64,000 nucleotides of DNA from Caballeronia zhejiangensis (GTDB lineage Bacteria; Pseudomonadota; Gammaproteobacteria; Burkholderiales; Burkholderiaceae), in contig NZ_JFHD01000010.1 in assembly GCF_000698575.1 (NCBI RefSeq), positions 62,001 through 126,000 on the forward strand, written 5' to 3'. Positions 36,445-43,495 of this stretch are shown here, one piece after another. A program made the position numbers and the translations under genes. The first letter of the stretch is position 1. The number at the start of each line of letters is the position of its first letter. The notes under the pieces are model-generated. The model had not been told where the DNA came from, did no database searches, and worked only from the letters and a program-made list of their open reading frames with translations.

Positions 36445-36496
36445 TTCGGCGAAGCGCGTTTTTTCACACGTGTGTAAAACGCGCGTGCTCGCCGAA
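36445..36496. repeat. 52-base extended dyad symmetry
   Basis: Three nested perfect palindromic blocks share one centre: TTCGGCGA/TCGCCGAA, GCGCGTTTT/AAAACGCGC and CACACGTGTG in the middle, with small unpaired steps between. It lies 20 bases after the stop of the 36101-36424 gene and could fold into a long hairpin on either strand. No clean T tail follows, so it is not a textbook terminator. Confidence 0.6.
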
Positions 36497-36530
36497 AAGT
36501 GCGCGAACGTTCGGTTGCGCCTTGACCGCT

Positions 36531-36845
36531 CTATTTGACGGTCTGAATGACTTCGAAGCCCTCGAATTCCGGATGACCGAGATAAAGCTGGCGCGTCTCA
36601 CCGCCGGCATTGCGATGCGCGGCGCGAAACGCGTCCGAACGCGTCCAGTCTTCGAAGGCTGCCTGATTCGCCCATATCGTATGGCTCGAATACAGAACGT
36701 GATCGTCTTTCACCGGTCCTTTGAGCAGATGAAACTCGACGAACCCGGGCACATCCTTCAGATGCGTATCGCGGCTCGTCCACAGACGTTCGAAGTCGGC
36801 TTCGGCGCCGGGCACGATCTTGAAGCGGTTCATGGCGATATACAT
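36531..36845 (-). CDS. Antibiotic biosynthesis monooxygenase (ABM) domain protein
   Basis: 104-residue dimeric alpha/beta-barrel protein: MNRFKIVPGAEADFERLW, then DVPGFVEFHLLKG and HTIWANQAAFEDWTRSDAFRAAHRN, the pattern of ABM/IsdG-like heme-degrading or quinol monooxygenases. Whether it binds heme cannot be read from sequence. AAGGAACCG lies about 10 bases before the ATG. Third gene of a probable operon after the DUF1428 gene. Confidence 0.75.
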   Translation of the reverse strand: MYIAMNRFKIVPGAEADFERLWTSRDTHLKDVPGFVEFHLLKGPVKDDHVLYSSHTIWANQAAFEDWTRSDAFRAAHRNAGGETRQLYLGHPEFEGFEVIQTVK

Positions 36846-36895
36846 GTCGATGCGGTTCCTTCGAAGTAGTGACTCGATTGAGCGGATAAGAACGA

Positions 36896-37267
36896 TCAGT
36901 CGCGCCCGAGTTCGACGATGGTCGTGAAGCCGCCGAAGAACATGCGTTGAGGATCGAACGGCGTCTCGCCGGATTCCATCATCGTTTTGAGGCGCGGGTC
37001 TTCCATCACTTTGGCGTTGACGCTATCGCGCTGCTCGCGCGATTCGTAGACGATATACGAGAACGCGACGGTCTCGCCTTCCTTCATCTGCACGCTCTGT
37101 GGAAACGATGTGAGCTTGCCGGGCTTCACGTCGTCGGCGATGGTTTCCACGAACTCCAGTGCGCCGTGTTCCAGCCAGATCTTGCCGGCGGCTTCGGCCA
37201 TGCGGCGATAAGCGTCGACCTTGTCGATCGGTACGGGTACGACGAATCCATCCACGTAATGCGCCAT
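36896..37267 (-). CDS. DUF1428 family protein (YbaA-like)
   Basis: 123 residues starting MAHYVDGFVVPVPIDKVDAYRRMA, with FPQSVQMKEGETVAFSYIVYESREQRD and PFDPQRMFFGGFTTI at the end. This is a ferredoxin-like family of unknown function, E. coli YbaA its best-known member. GGAGACTCAG precedes the ATG at 37267; the longer upstream reading is rejected. Confidence 0.85.
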   Translation of the reverse strand: MAHYVDGFVVPVPIDKVDAYRRMAEAAGKIWLEHGALEFVETIADDVKPGKLTSFPQSVQMKEGETVAFSYIVYESREQRDSVNAKVMEDPRLKTMMESGETPFDPQRMFFGGFTTIVELGRD

Positions 37268-37326
37268 CTGAGTCTCCTGGTTGAGTCGAACGCGCACCGC
37301 GCACGCGATGCGCTGTCTGCTTTGAG

Positions 37327-37893
37327 CTATTCGTATGGAGCGAAGTTCAGGGCGGTCCACGTATCGGCGGGCGAGGCGCGTTCCAGCACCGTGGACGAGA
37401 GCGGCGCGAAGTTCATCCCATAGATCGATGCGAGCGGCAGGCGAAGCGCATGCGCGAGCGCCACTTTCACGACGATCGCATGCGTGACGACGATGCAGCG
37501 CCCCGCGTCGAGCCGGTCGATCGAAGCGAAGCCCTCGGCGACGCGCGCGGCGAGCATGGCGACGCTTTCGCCGCCGTGCGAACGCGCATCGGGATCCGCG
37601 AGCCAGGCAGCGACATGTTCCGGTTCGCGCTCGCCCGTTTCGCGTATCGAATGCCCGCGCCAGCGGCCATAGTCGATGTCGTCGAACGCGGGAACGATCT
37701 CGAATGTATCCGCGATCCACGCCGCCGTTTCACGCGCGACGCGCGCGGGACTCGCAATCACGCGCGTGTCGGGCAAGGCGTGCAATGACGCGAGCTGCGC
37801 GCGCGCATCGCGCTCGGGAGGTTCGTCGCCGGTGGGAAAGTGCCCGGTTTTCATCGCGCGCGTGGCGGCGTGACAGAGAAGAATGAGTTCCAA
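37327..37893 (-). CDS. Histidine phosphatase family protein, CobC-like, with altered RHG motif
   Basis: 188-residue phosphoglycerate-mutase-like fold next to the cobalamin locus, so an alpha-ribazole-phosphatase-type (CobC) role is suggested. The usual RHG motif reads CHA (LILLCHAATR): the catalytic His stays but Arg is replaced by Cys and Gly by Ala. The second histidine is in VVTHAIVVKV. Start is uncertain: TTG at 37893 gives the normal family length; longer in-frame ATG at 37989 would reach into the riboswitch on the other strand. Function remains an inference. Confidence 0.65.
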   Translation of the reverse strand: MELILLCHAATRAMKTGHFPTGDEPPERDARAQLASLHALPDTRVIASPARVARETAAWIADTFEIVPAFDDIDYGRWRGHSIRETGEREPEHVAAWLADPDARSHGGESVAMLAARVAEGFASIDRLDAGRCIVVTHAIVVKVALAHALRLPLASIYGMNFAPLSSTVLERASPADTWTALNFAPYE

Positions 37894-37927
37894 GGCAGGT
37901 GGCGGTCGAATCGGAATCGTTTTACTT

Positions 37928-38054
37928 TGCAGCGGATCATCATAGAATGGCAAGCTTGCAGTGCGAGGAAGCCGGTGCAAACCCGGCACGGTCGCGCCAC
38001 TGTGTGCGGTACGTCAACGCGAAAGCGCGGCGCCGCGAGTCAGACCCCGCTGCA
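37928..38054 (+). ncRNA. Cobalamin riboswitch 1 (short form) upstream of cbtBA
   Basis: The conserved core is visible: GAGGAAGCCGGTGCAA, then CCCGGCACGGTCGCGCCACTGTG, and the closing GAGTCAGACCC. A P1 stem forms between TGCAGCGG (37928-37935) and CCGCTGCA (38047-38054). It is compact, lacking the large peripheral arm. It ends 43 bases before cbtB, so B12 probably represses cobalt uptake. Confidence 0.88.
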
Positions 38055-38097
38055 TGCTCTTCGTCAATCGGGACGCGCTTTTCCCTGGAGAACCACC

Positions 38098-38331
38098 ATG
38101 AATGCTTCCAACGCGCCGGTCTTTTCCGCTCCGGTTTCCCCGTCACTCGATGCACCCGTGCCCATTCCGGTGCGTGAAGTGTTGCCGTGGGCCGTCTTCA
38201 TCGGCCTCATTCTGCTGATCGCAATCTATTTCGTCGGCGCCGAACAGGGCGCGACGTCGATTTTCTCGGGCACGTACGTCCACGAATTCGTGCATGACGG
38301 CCGGCATTTGCTCGGCTTTCCGTGCCACTGA
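38098..38331 (+). CDS. cbtB: CbtB, predicted cobalt transporter small subunit
   Basis: 77 residues with a single transmembrane helix (about 31-52, VLPWAVFIGLILLIAIYFVGA) and the conserved C-terminal metal-binding pattern VHEFVHDGRHLLGFPCH. CbtAB is a predicted B12-regulated cobalt uptake system. CTGGAG precedes the ATG. Directly behind a cobalamin riboswitch and 9 bases before cbtA. Confidence 0.93.
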   Translation: MNASNAPVFSAPVSPSLDAPVPIPVREVLPWAVFIGLILLIAIYFVGAEQGATSIFSGTYVHEFVHDGRHLLGFPCH

Positions 38332-38340
38332 GGAAGCATC

Positions 38341-39123
38341 ATGATTCGCACTTTGCTGATACGCGGCATGATCGCGGGACTGGTCGCGGGCCTGATCGGC
38401 TTCGGCTTCGCGCGTGCGTTCGGTGAACCGTCGGTGGCACGCGCCATCGCGTTCGAGGAACAGCACGAGCATGAACACGAACATGAGCACGGTCATGCCG
38501 ATGCGGCTGCCACGCAAGCGCATTCGCACGATCACGGCGACGAAGCGCTCGTGTCTCGCGATACGCAAGCGGGCCTCGGCCTTCTGACCGGCGTCGCCGT
38601 GTTCGGCACCGCGCTCGGCGGTCTCTTCTCGCTCGTGTTCGCGTTTGCTTATGGACGGCTCGGCGCGTTGCGCGCGCGCGGCACGTCGGCATTGCTCGCG
38701 CTGTTCGGCTTCGTGAGCGTCGCCATCGTGCCGTTCCTCAAGTACCCGCCCAATCCGCCCGCTGTCGGCAATGCCGAGACCATCGGGCCGCGCACGGCGC
38801 TTTTCTTCGGCATGGTGGCGATTTCCATCGCGGCTGCCGTCTTCGCCGTGCGCTTGCAGCGGCGCATGGTGGCGCGGCATGGCGGGTGGAACGCGACGCT
38901 CATCGCGGCGGCTGCGTATATCGTCGTGATCGTGGCGGCGCAGGTCGCGCTGCCGTCCGTCGATGAAGTGCCCCCGGATTTCTCCGCTTCGCTGCTGTGG
39001 AATTTCCGCGTGGCCGCTATCGGCATGCAGGCGCTGTTATGGACGACGCTCGGTCTCGTGTTCGGTGCGCTCGCAGCGCGTGAACTCGAGCGGCCGGCGG
39101 TGAGAAGAATGGCTGCGGCGTAA
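38341..39123 (+). CDS. cbtA: CbtA, predicted cobalt transporter
   Basis: 260-residue membrane protein, about five to six transmembrane helices. The first helix is followed by a His-rich cytoplasmic or periplasmic loop (EEQHEHEHEHEHGH and AHSHDHGDE) suited to Co2+ binding. It pairs with CbtB under the riboswitch at 37928-38054. Confidence 0.9.
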   Translation: MIRTLLIRGMIAGLVAGLIGFGFARAFGEPSVARAIAFEEQHEHEHEHEHGHADAAATQAHSHDHGDEALVSRDTQAGLGLLTGVAVFGTALGGLFSLVFAFAYGRLGALRARGTSALLALFGFVSVAIVPFLKYPPNPPAVGNAETIGPRTALFFGMVAISIAAAVFAVRLQRRMVARHGGWNATLIAAAAYIVVIVAAQVALPSVDEVPPDFSASLLWNFRVAAIGMQALLWTTLGLVFGALAARELERPAVRRMAAA

Positions 39124-39157
39124 GCGGTTCGGCGTCGCTCATGAAGCTCGCGCTTCG

Positions 39158-39403
39158 TCAGGAACGCGGGCTTTTCGTTTGCTCTTTCGCCGCACGACGC
39201 TTGAGCAATTCATCGAACAGATCGAGCTTCGCGGCATCGTCCATCGATCTGAAGGTCTTGATTTCCTCGCGGCTTCGGAAGCAGCCGAGGCACAGGCCCG
39301 TTTCCTGATCGAGCTTGCAGACATCGGTGCATGGCGAGCCGATGGGTTCCTGCGCTTTCGCGCGTTCGATGGTGAAAGCGAGATCGTCTTGCGTCGTTGT
39401 CAT
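39158..39403 (-). CDS. DUF1289 domain protein
   Basis: 81 residues with the DUF1289 cysteine pattern PCTDVCKLDQETGLCLGCFRS (Cx3C...Cx2C), likely a small metal-binding domain. Its ATG overlaps the cobB stop (ATGA), so it is translated with cobB. Its role in cobalamin synthesis, if any, is unknown. Confidence 0.82.
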   Translation of the reverse strand: MTTTQDDLAFTIERAKAQEPIGSPCTDVCKLDQETGLCLGCFRSREEIKTFRSMDDAAKLDLFDELLKRRAAKEQTKSPRS

Positions 39404-40698
39404 AGTGATTCGCCGCGAAAGAGCGCAGCGGCCGCGGCCGGATTCGACGGCCAGTAAGCGTGCATGTAAGTGGCCGACACCGAACCATGCCGATAGAGCG
39501 CTTCGCCTTCGGTGCCGGTCGTGGCATGAGCGGCCTTGAGCGCCGGCTGCATCGGCGTGTCGAGCGTCGAGTAGTGGAATGTGTGACCCGTCATCGCTCC
39601 ATGCGTCGTGTCGATGCGCTGCATCGCGAGGCGCGACAGCTTGCGTTGCATCGCCGCGTCGCCGGGAAGGATGCCGAGCATCGCATGCCGCGTGCCTTCG
39701 ATGTCGGTCAGCGTGTCGAGCAGATACAGCATGCCGCCGCATTCCGCGACCAAGGGCTTCGCTCGCTCGACGTGCGCAACGATCGATGCACGCGCGCGTT
39801 CGTTCGAAGCGAGCGCCGCGGCATGCAGTTCGGGATAGCCGCCGGGAAGATAGAGCGCGTCGGCATCGTGCGGCGCGGGTTCGTCGGCGAGCGGAGAAAA
39901 CGTGCTGATGCGCGCGCCCATGGCGATGAGCACATCGACATTCGCCGGATACACGAACGAGAACGCCGCATCGCGAGCGATGGCGATATGCGCGCCGTCG
40001 AGCAGACGCGGCGGCGCGGGCAGCGTCGCATCGTCGAAATGAACGGGCGGCGGAAGATCGGCGAGCGTCGTTTGCGCGATTGCATCGGCGGCGCGGTCGA
40101 GCCGTGCGTCGAGGCCCGCGATTTCATCGGGCTGCGTGAGACCGAGATGACGCTCGGGCAAGGCGATATCGTCCGCATTCGACAGATGGCCGCAATAACG
40201 CAAGTCGACGGGGATAGTCTCCGACAACATCTGCGCATGACGCGCCGATGCAACGCGATTCGCGAGCACGCCATGAAAGGGCACATCTTCGCGATAACGC
40301 GCGAGCCCGAACGCGATGGCGCCGAACGTCTGCGCCATGCCGTGCGCGCCGATCACCGCGAGCACCGGTACGTTGAACGTGGCGGCCAGATCGGCGCTGC
40401 TCGGCGTGCCGTCGAAGAGACCCATCACGCCTTCGATGAGAATGAGATCGGCCTCGCGCGCGGCCTTGGCGAGCAACGCGCGGCACGCATCGAGCCCGAC
40501 CATCGACAGATGCAGCGAATAAACGGGCGCGCCGCATGCACGTTCGAGAATCATCGGATCGAGAAAATCCGGGCCGGTCTTGAACACGCGTACCTTCAGT
40601 CCTCGGCGCGTGTGATGACGCGCAAGCGCCGCCGTCACCGTGGTCTTGCCTTGATGCGACGCACTCGCGCCGATGAAGAGAGCGGGGCAGTCGGGCAT
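39400..40698 (-). CDS. cobB: Cobyrinate a,c-diamide synthase CobB
   Basis: 432 residues: N-terminal DTBS/P-loop ATPase domain (FIGASASHQGKTTVTAALAR at about 8-27) and C-terminal class I glutamine amidotransferase domain with the catalytic Cys in ECGGMLYLLDTL. It amidates the a and c side chains of (hydrogeno)byrinate with glutamine and ATP. Starts 3 bases after cobO in the same direction. Confidence 0.93.
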   Translation of the reverse strand: MPDCPALFIGASASHQGKTTVTAALARHHTRRGLKVRVFKTGPDFLDPMILERACGAPVYSLHLSMVGLDACRALLAKAAREADLILIEGVMGLFDGTPSSADLAATFNVPVLAVIGAHGMAQTFGAIAFGLARYREDVPFHGVLANRVASARHAQMLSETIPVDLRYCGHLSNADDIALPERHLGLTQPDEIAGLDARLDRAADAIAQTTLADLPPPVHFDDATLPAPPRLLDGAHIAIARDAAFSFVYPANVDVLIAMGARISTFSPLADEPAPHDADALYLPGGYPELHAAALASNERARASIVAHVERAKPLVAECGGMLYLLDTLTDIEGTRHAMLGILPGDAAMQRKLSRLAMQRIDTTHGAMTGHTFHYSTLDTPMQPALKAAHATTGTEGEALYRHGSVSATYMHAYWPSNPAAAAALFRGESL

Positions 40699-40701
40699 CG
40701 C

Positions 40702-41304
40702 TCAGAACTCGACGCCGCGTTGCGCTTTCACGCCTTGCTCGCGATACGGATGCTTCACGAGCCGCATTTCCGTGACGAGATCGGCAAGTTCGATCAACGC
40801 ATCGGGCGCGTGGCGACCGGTCACGACGACATGCAGCATCGCGGGCCGCGCCTTCAGCACGTCGAGCACTTCATCGAGCGGCAGATACTCGTACTTGAGC
40901 ACGGTGTTGAGTTCGTCGAGCACGACCATCTGATATTCGCCGCTCTCGATCATGCGGCGCGCTTCGTTCCAGCCCTTGCGCGCGGTGGCCATGTCGGCTT
41001 CGCGATTCTGCGTGTTCCAGGTGTAGCCATCTCCCATGGTGACGAAATCGCAATGCGCGATTGCGCCGAGGAAATCGCGCTCCGATGTATGCAGCGCGCC
41101 CTTGATGAACTGCACGACGCCGAGCTTCATGCCGTGTCCGAGCACGCGCACCGCCATGCCGAACGCGGCCGTTGTCTTGCCCTTGCCGTTGCCGGTATTC
41201 ACGATCAAAAGGCCTTTCTCGTGATCGGCGGCGGCCTGCTTTTTCTCGTGGCCTTCCTTGCGGCGCTGGGTCATGCGCAGATGCGATTTGGTATCGGTTT
41301 TCAC
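40702..41304 (-). CDS. cobO: Cob(I)yrinic acid a,c-diamide adenosyltransferase CobO
   Basis: 200-residue BtuR/CobO family. P-loop NTGNGKGKTTAAFGMAVR at about 36-53, then VVQFIKG, MGDGYTW and VLDELN. It attaches the adenosyl group to cobalt. A Lys/Glu-rich N-terminal 30 residues precedes. First gene of the cobO-cobB-DUF1289 group; no riboswitch is seen before it. Confidence 0.93.
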   Translation of the reverse strand: MKTDTKSHLRMTQRRKEGHEKKQAAADHEKGLLIVNTGNGKGKTTAAFGMAVRVLGHGMKLGVVQFIKGALHTSERDFLGAIAHCDFVTMGDGYTWNTQNREADMATARKGWNEARRMIESGEYQMVVLDELNTVLKYEYLPLDEVLDVLKARPAMLHVVVTGRHAPDALIELADLVTEMRLVKHPYREQGVKAQRGVEF

Positions 41305-41417
41305 GGGAGCTCCAGAGAAAGACGGCCGTATCGTACAACAGGCGGCGGCTTAATTCTGCGCTAACAGACGGCAGGCATCATGCAATCAACGTAATCACCG
41401 ACTCGAGGAGCAAGCAA

Positions 41418-41633
41418 ATGGACGCGCTCTATCTCTATCTGGAACTCGTCGCGCTTGGCGTTCTCGTCTGGCTTTGCCGCGACAAGTTCAAACCGGTCGT
41501 GGCGAAGCCGCTCGCCGAAACGCCGCGTCCGCGCACGACCGCAAGACCGGTATTCATGTTCCGTTCGCGCGGGGCGCATGCATCGCTGCGATCGCGACGG
41601 TTACGCCACAATCGATCGTCTTTGGCACGATGA
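41418..41633 (+). CDS. Doubtful small ORF overlapping cobE
   Basis: 71 codons; starts MDALYLYLELVALGVLVWLC, a plausible membrane helix, with CGAGGAGCAAGC directly before the ATG. The last 80 bases overlap cobE on the other strand and encode an Arg/Ser-rich sequence typical of antisense reading. The good ribosome binding site and hydrophobic start are the only support. Confidence 0.3.
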   Translation: MDALYLYLELVALGVLVWLCRDKFKPVVAKPLAETPRPRTTARPVFMFRSRGAHASLRSRRLRHNRSSLAR

Positions 41634-41979
41634 GCGTTCGCGCGTTGCCCGCGAGCAGCGCGCAAGGCTCGCATACGCCATCGACGTTCATATGCGCCAT
41701 TGCATGATGCGATATCGCCGTGCGCGGCGCTTGCGCGATTTCATCGGCGCCGTAGAAGCGCAATGTCAGACGATGACGCTCGCAGAACGCGAGCAGTCCC
41801 GCCTCGTGCCGTTTCGCGTCGATGCTCGCGATGATGGCGATGTCGCCGAACGCAAGCGTGCCCAAAGCGCCGCGCACGGCGTGCTCGATTGCGTCGGCGC
41901 TCGCGCCCCGCCTGCAGCCGATCCCCACGGCAAGACGCGTGACAGCGGGCTGATTCATGTGAGCGATGACGGATTCCAT
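41554..41979 (-). CDS. cobE: Cobalamin biosynthesis protein CobE/CbiG C-terminal domain
   Basis: 141 residues matching the CbiG C-terminal/CobE fold: RLAVGIGCRRGASADAIEHAV at about 14-34 and ASIDAKRHEAGLLAFCE. CobE is required for B12 formation in Pseudomonas denitrificans though its step is not settled. ATG 41979 is used; a GTG at 41997 is in frame. The rest of CbiG is fused to CobJ at 50076-51728. Confidence 0.82.
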   Translation of the reverse strand: MESVIAHMNQPAVTRLAVGIGCRRGASADAIEHAVRGALGTLAFGDIAIIASIDAKRHEAGLLAFCERHRLTLRFYGADEIAQAPRTAISHHAMAHMNVDGVCEPCALLAGNARTLIVPKTIDCGVTVAIAAMHAPRANGT

Positions 41980-42036
41980 GTGCGCCGACCTTACCACCTT
42001 TCTTGACGCTCGCGCCCGCCGGGCCTAGACTTTCAC

Positions 42037-42268
42037 GCAGTTTTGGTGCTCGCGCGCGGATTCTCTCGTGCGCAGTTAAACGGGAAGCAGGGCGCGTTCC
42101 TTTCGATTCGTCGAACGCACGTCAACCTGCGCTGCCCCCGCAACGGTAAGCGATTCACCGCGCACGGCATTTTCATCGCGTGTACGGGAAGCCGGCTTCG
42201 AGGCCACTGCGCGTGAGAAACGCGCGGGAAGGCGAAGCGGCGTCGTCGTCAGCCCGGATACCGGCCAG
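42037..42268 (+). ncRNA. Cobalamin riboswitch 2 (full-size) upstream of cobW-cobN
   Basis: Core motifs in order: GTTAAACGGGAAGCAGGG, CTGCGCTGCCCCCGCAACGG (B12 box part), GGCCACTGCGCGTGAG, CGGGAAGGCG and the closing GTCAGCCCGGATACCGGCC. Outer boundaries are approximate. It ends about 135 bases before cobW and likely controls cobW-cobN-chlI-chlD. Confidence 0.92.
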
Positions 42269-42404
42269 ACTTTGAGCGGGGCTTGCTGTCGCGGGGATGC
42301 GGCGCGGCCCATGATCCATAAAAGCGTGCGTTTCCCTTTCATCCAGCCGCGTTGCCAGGCATCGCGCGACATGAAGCGCATGCAACCGAAGCCACGGAGC
42401 GACG

Positions 42405-43490
42405 ATGCAAACCCGCAAGATTCCCGTCACGGTCGTGACCGGCTTTCTCGGCAGCGGCAAGACCACACTGATGCGGCATATCCTCTCCAATGCGCAAGGC
42501 AAGCGCATCGCGGTGATCATCAACGAGTTCGGCGAGCTCGGCATCGACGGGGAGATCTTGAAGGGTTGCGGCATCGGTTGCGAGGATGAAGCCGGCTCGA
42601 AAGACCGCAATCTGTACGAGCTCGCGAACGGTTGTCTCTGCTGCACCGTGCAGGAAGAGTTCTATCCGGTCATGGAACAACTCGTCGAGCGGCGCGAGAG
42701 CATCGATCACGTGCTGATCGAAACGTCCGGTCTCGCTTTGCCGAAGCCGCTCGTGCAGGCGTTCAACTGGCCGTCGATCAAGAACGCATTCACCGTCGAT
42801 GCCGTCGTGACCGTGGTCGATGGACCCGCTGCCGCGAGCGGTCAGTTCGCGGCGAATCCCGTCGCCGTCGATGCGCAACGCAAGGCCGATCCCAATCTCG
42901 ATCACGAATCGCCGCTGCATGAACTGTTCGAGGACCAGCTTTCGTCTGCCGATCTCGTCATCGTCAACAAGACCGATCTCATGGATGATGAAGCGCTGCG
43001 AAAGGTCGAAGCGCTCGTGCGGCCCGAGATTCCGCCCGAAGTGAAGATCGTGCCCGCGCAGATGGGCAGGCTCGATGTGCATACATTGCTCGGTCTCGAA
43101 TCGGCATCGGAAGAGACGATTCATTTGCGGCACGATCATCACGGTTCGCCCGATGAAGCAGGCCACGCCGATCATCATCATGACGAGTTCGATTCGGTCG
43201 TCGTGCATGGCAACGTCGAATCGCGCGAGCAGGCGCTGGCCGCGCTGCATGCGCTCGTCGAGCAGCACACGATCTATCGCGTGAAGGGTTTCGCTGCGTT
43301 GCCGGGCGCGGCGATGCGGCTCGTCGTGCAAGGCGTCGGACGACGCTTCGACAGTTACTTCGACCGCCGCTGGGAAGCGGGCGAAGCGAAGACCCAAAGC
43401 CGCTTCGTGCTGATCGGCGAAGACCTCGAACGCGCGACGCTGCAACGCGCGTTCGACGCCGCGCTCGCGAGCGCGCCCGTGCAGGCGTAA
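42405..43490 (+). CDS. cobW: CobW, cobalamin-locus G3E GTPase
   Basis: 361-residue COG0523/G3E GTPase. Walker A GFLGSGKTTLM at about 10-20, the metal-binding CLCC motif in LANGCLCCTVQ, GTPase motif NKTD, and a His-rich stretch (HDHHGSP, HADHHHDE) before the C-terminal CobW domain. CobW is thought to deliver Co2+ to the CobN chelatase. cobN begins 6 bases after its stop. Confidence 0.95.
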   Translation: MQTRKIPVTVVTGFLGSGKTTLMRHILSNAQGKRIAVIINEFGELGIDGEILKGCGIGCEDEAGSKDRNLYELANGCLCCTVQEEFYPVMEQLVERRESIDHVLIETSGLALPKPLVQAFNWPSIKNAFTVDAVVTVVDGPAAASGQFAANPVAVDAQRKADPNLDHESPLHELFEDQLSSADLVIVNKTDLMDDEALRKVEALVRPEIPPEVKIVPAQMGRLDVHTLLGLESASEETIHLRHDHHGSPDEAGHADHHHDEFDSVVVHGNVESREQALAALHALVEQHTIYRVKGFAALPGAAMRLVVQGVGRRFDSYFDRRWEAGEAKTQSRFVLIGEDLERATLQRAFDAALASAPVQA

Positions 43491-43495
43491 CCGCG

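Noticed and set aside
41172..41417. Upstream part of the plus-strand frame before 41418
   Set aside because: Antisense to cobO and without a ribosome binding site.
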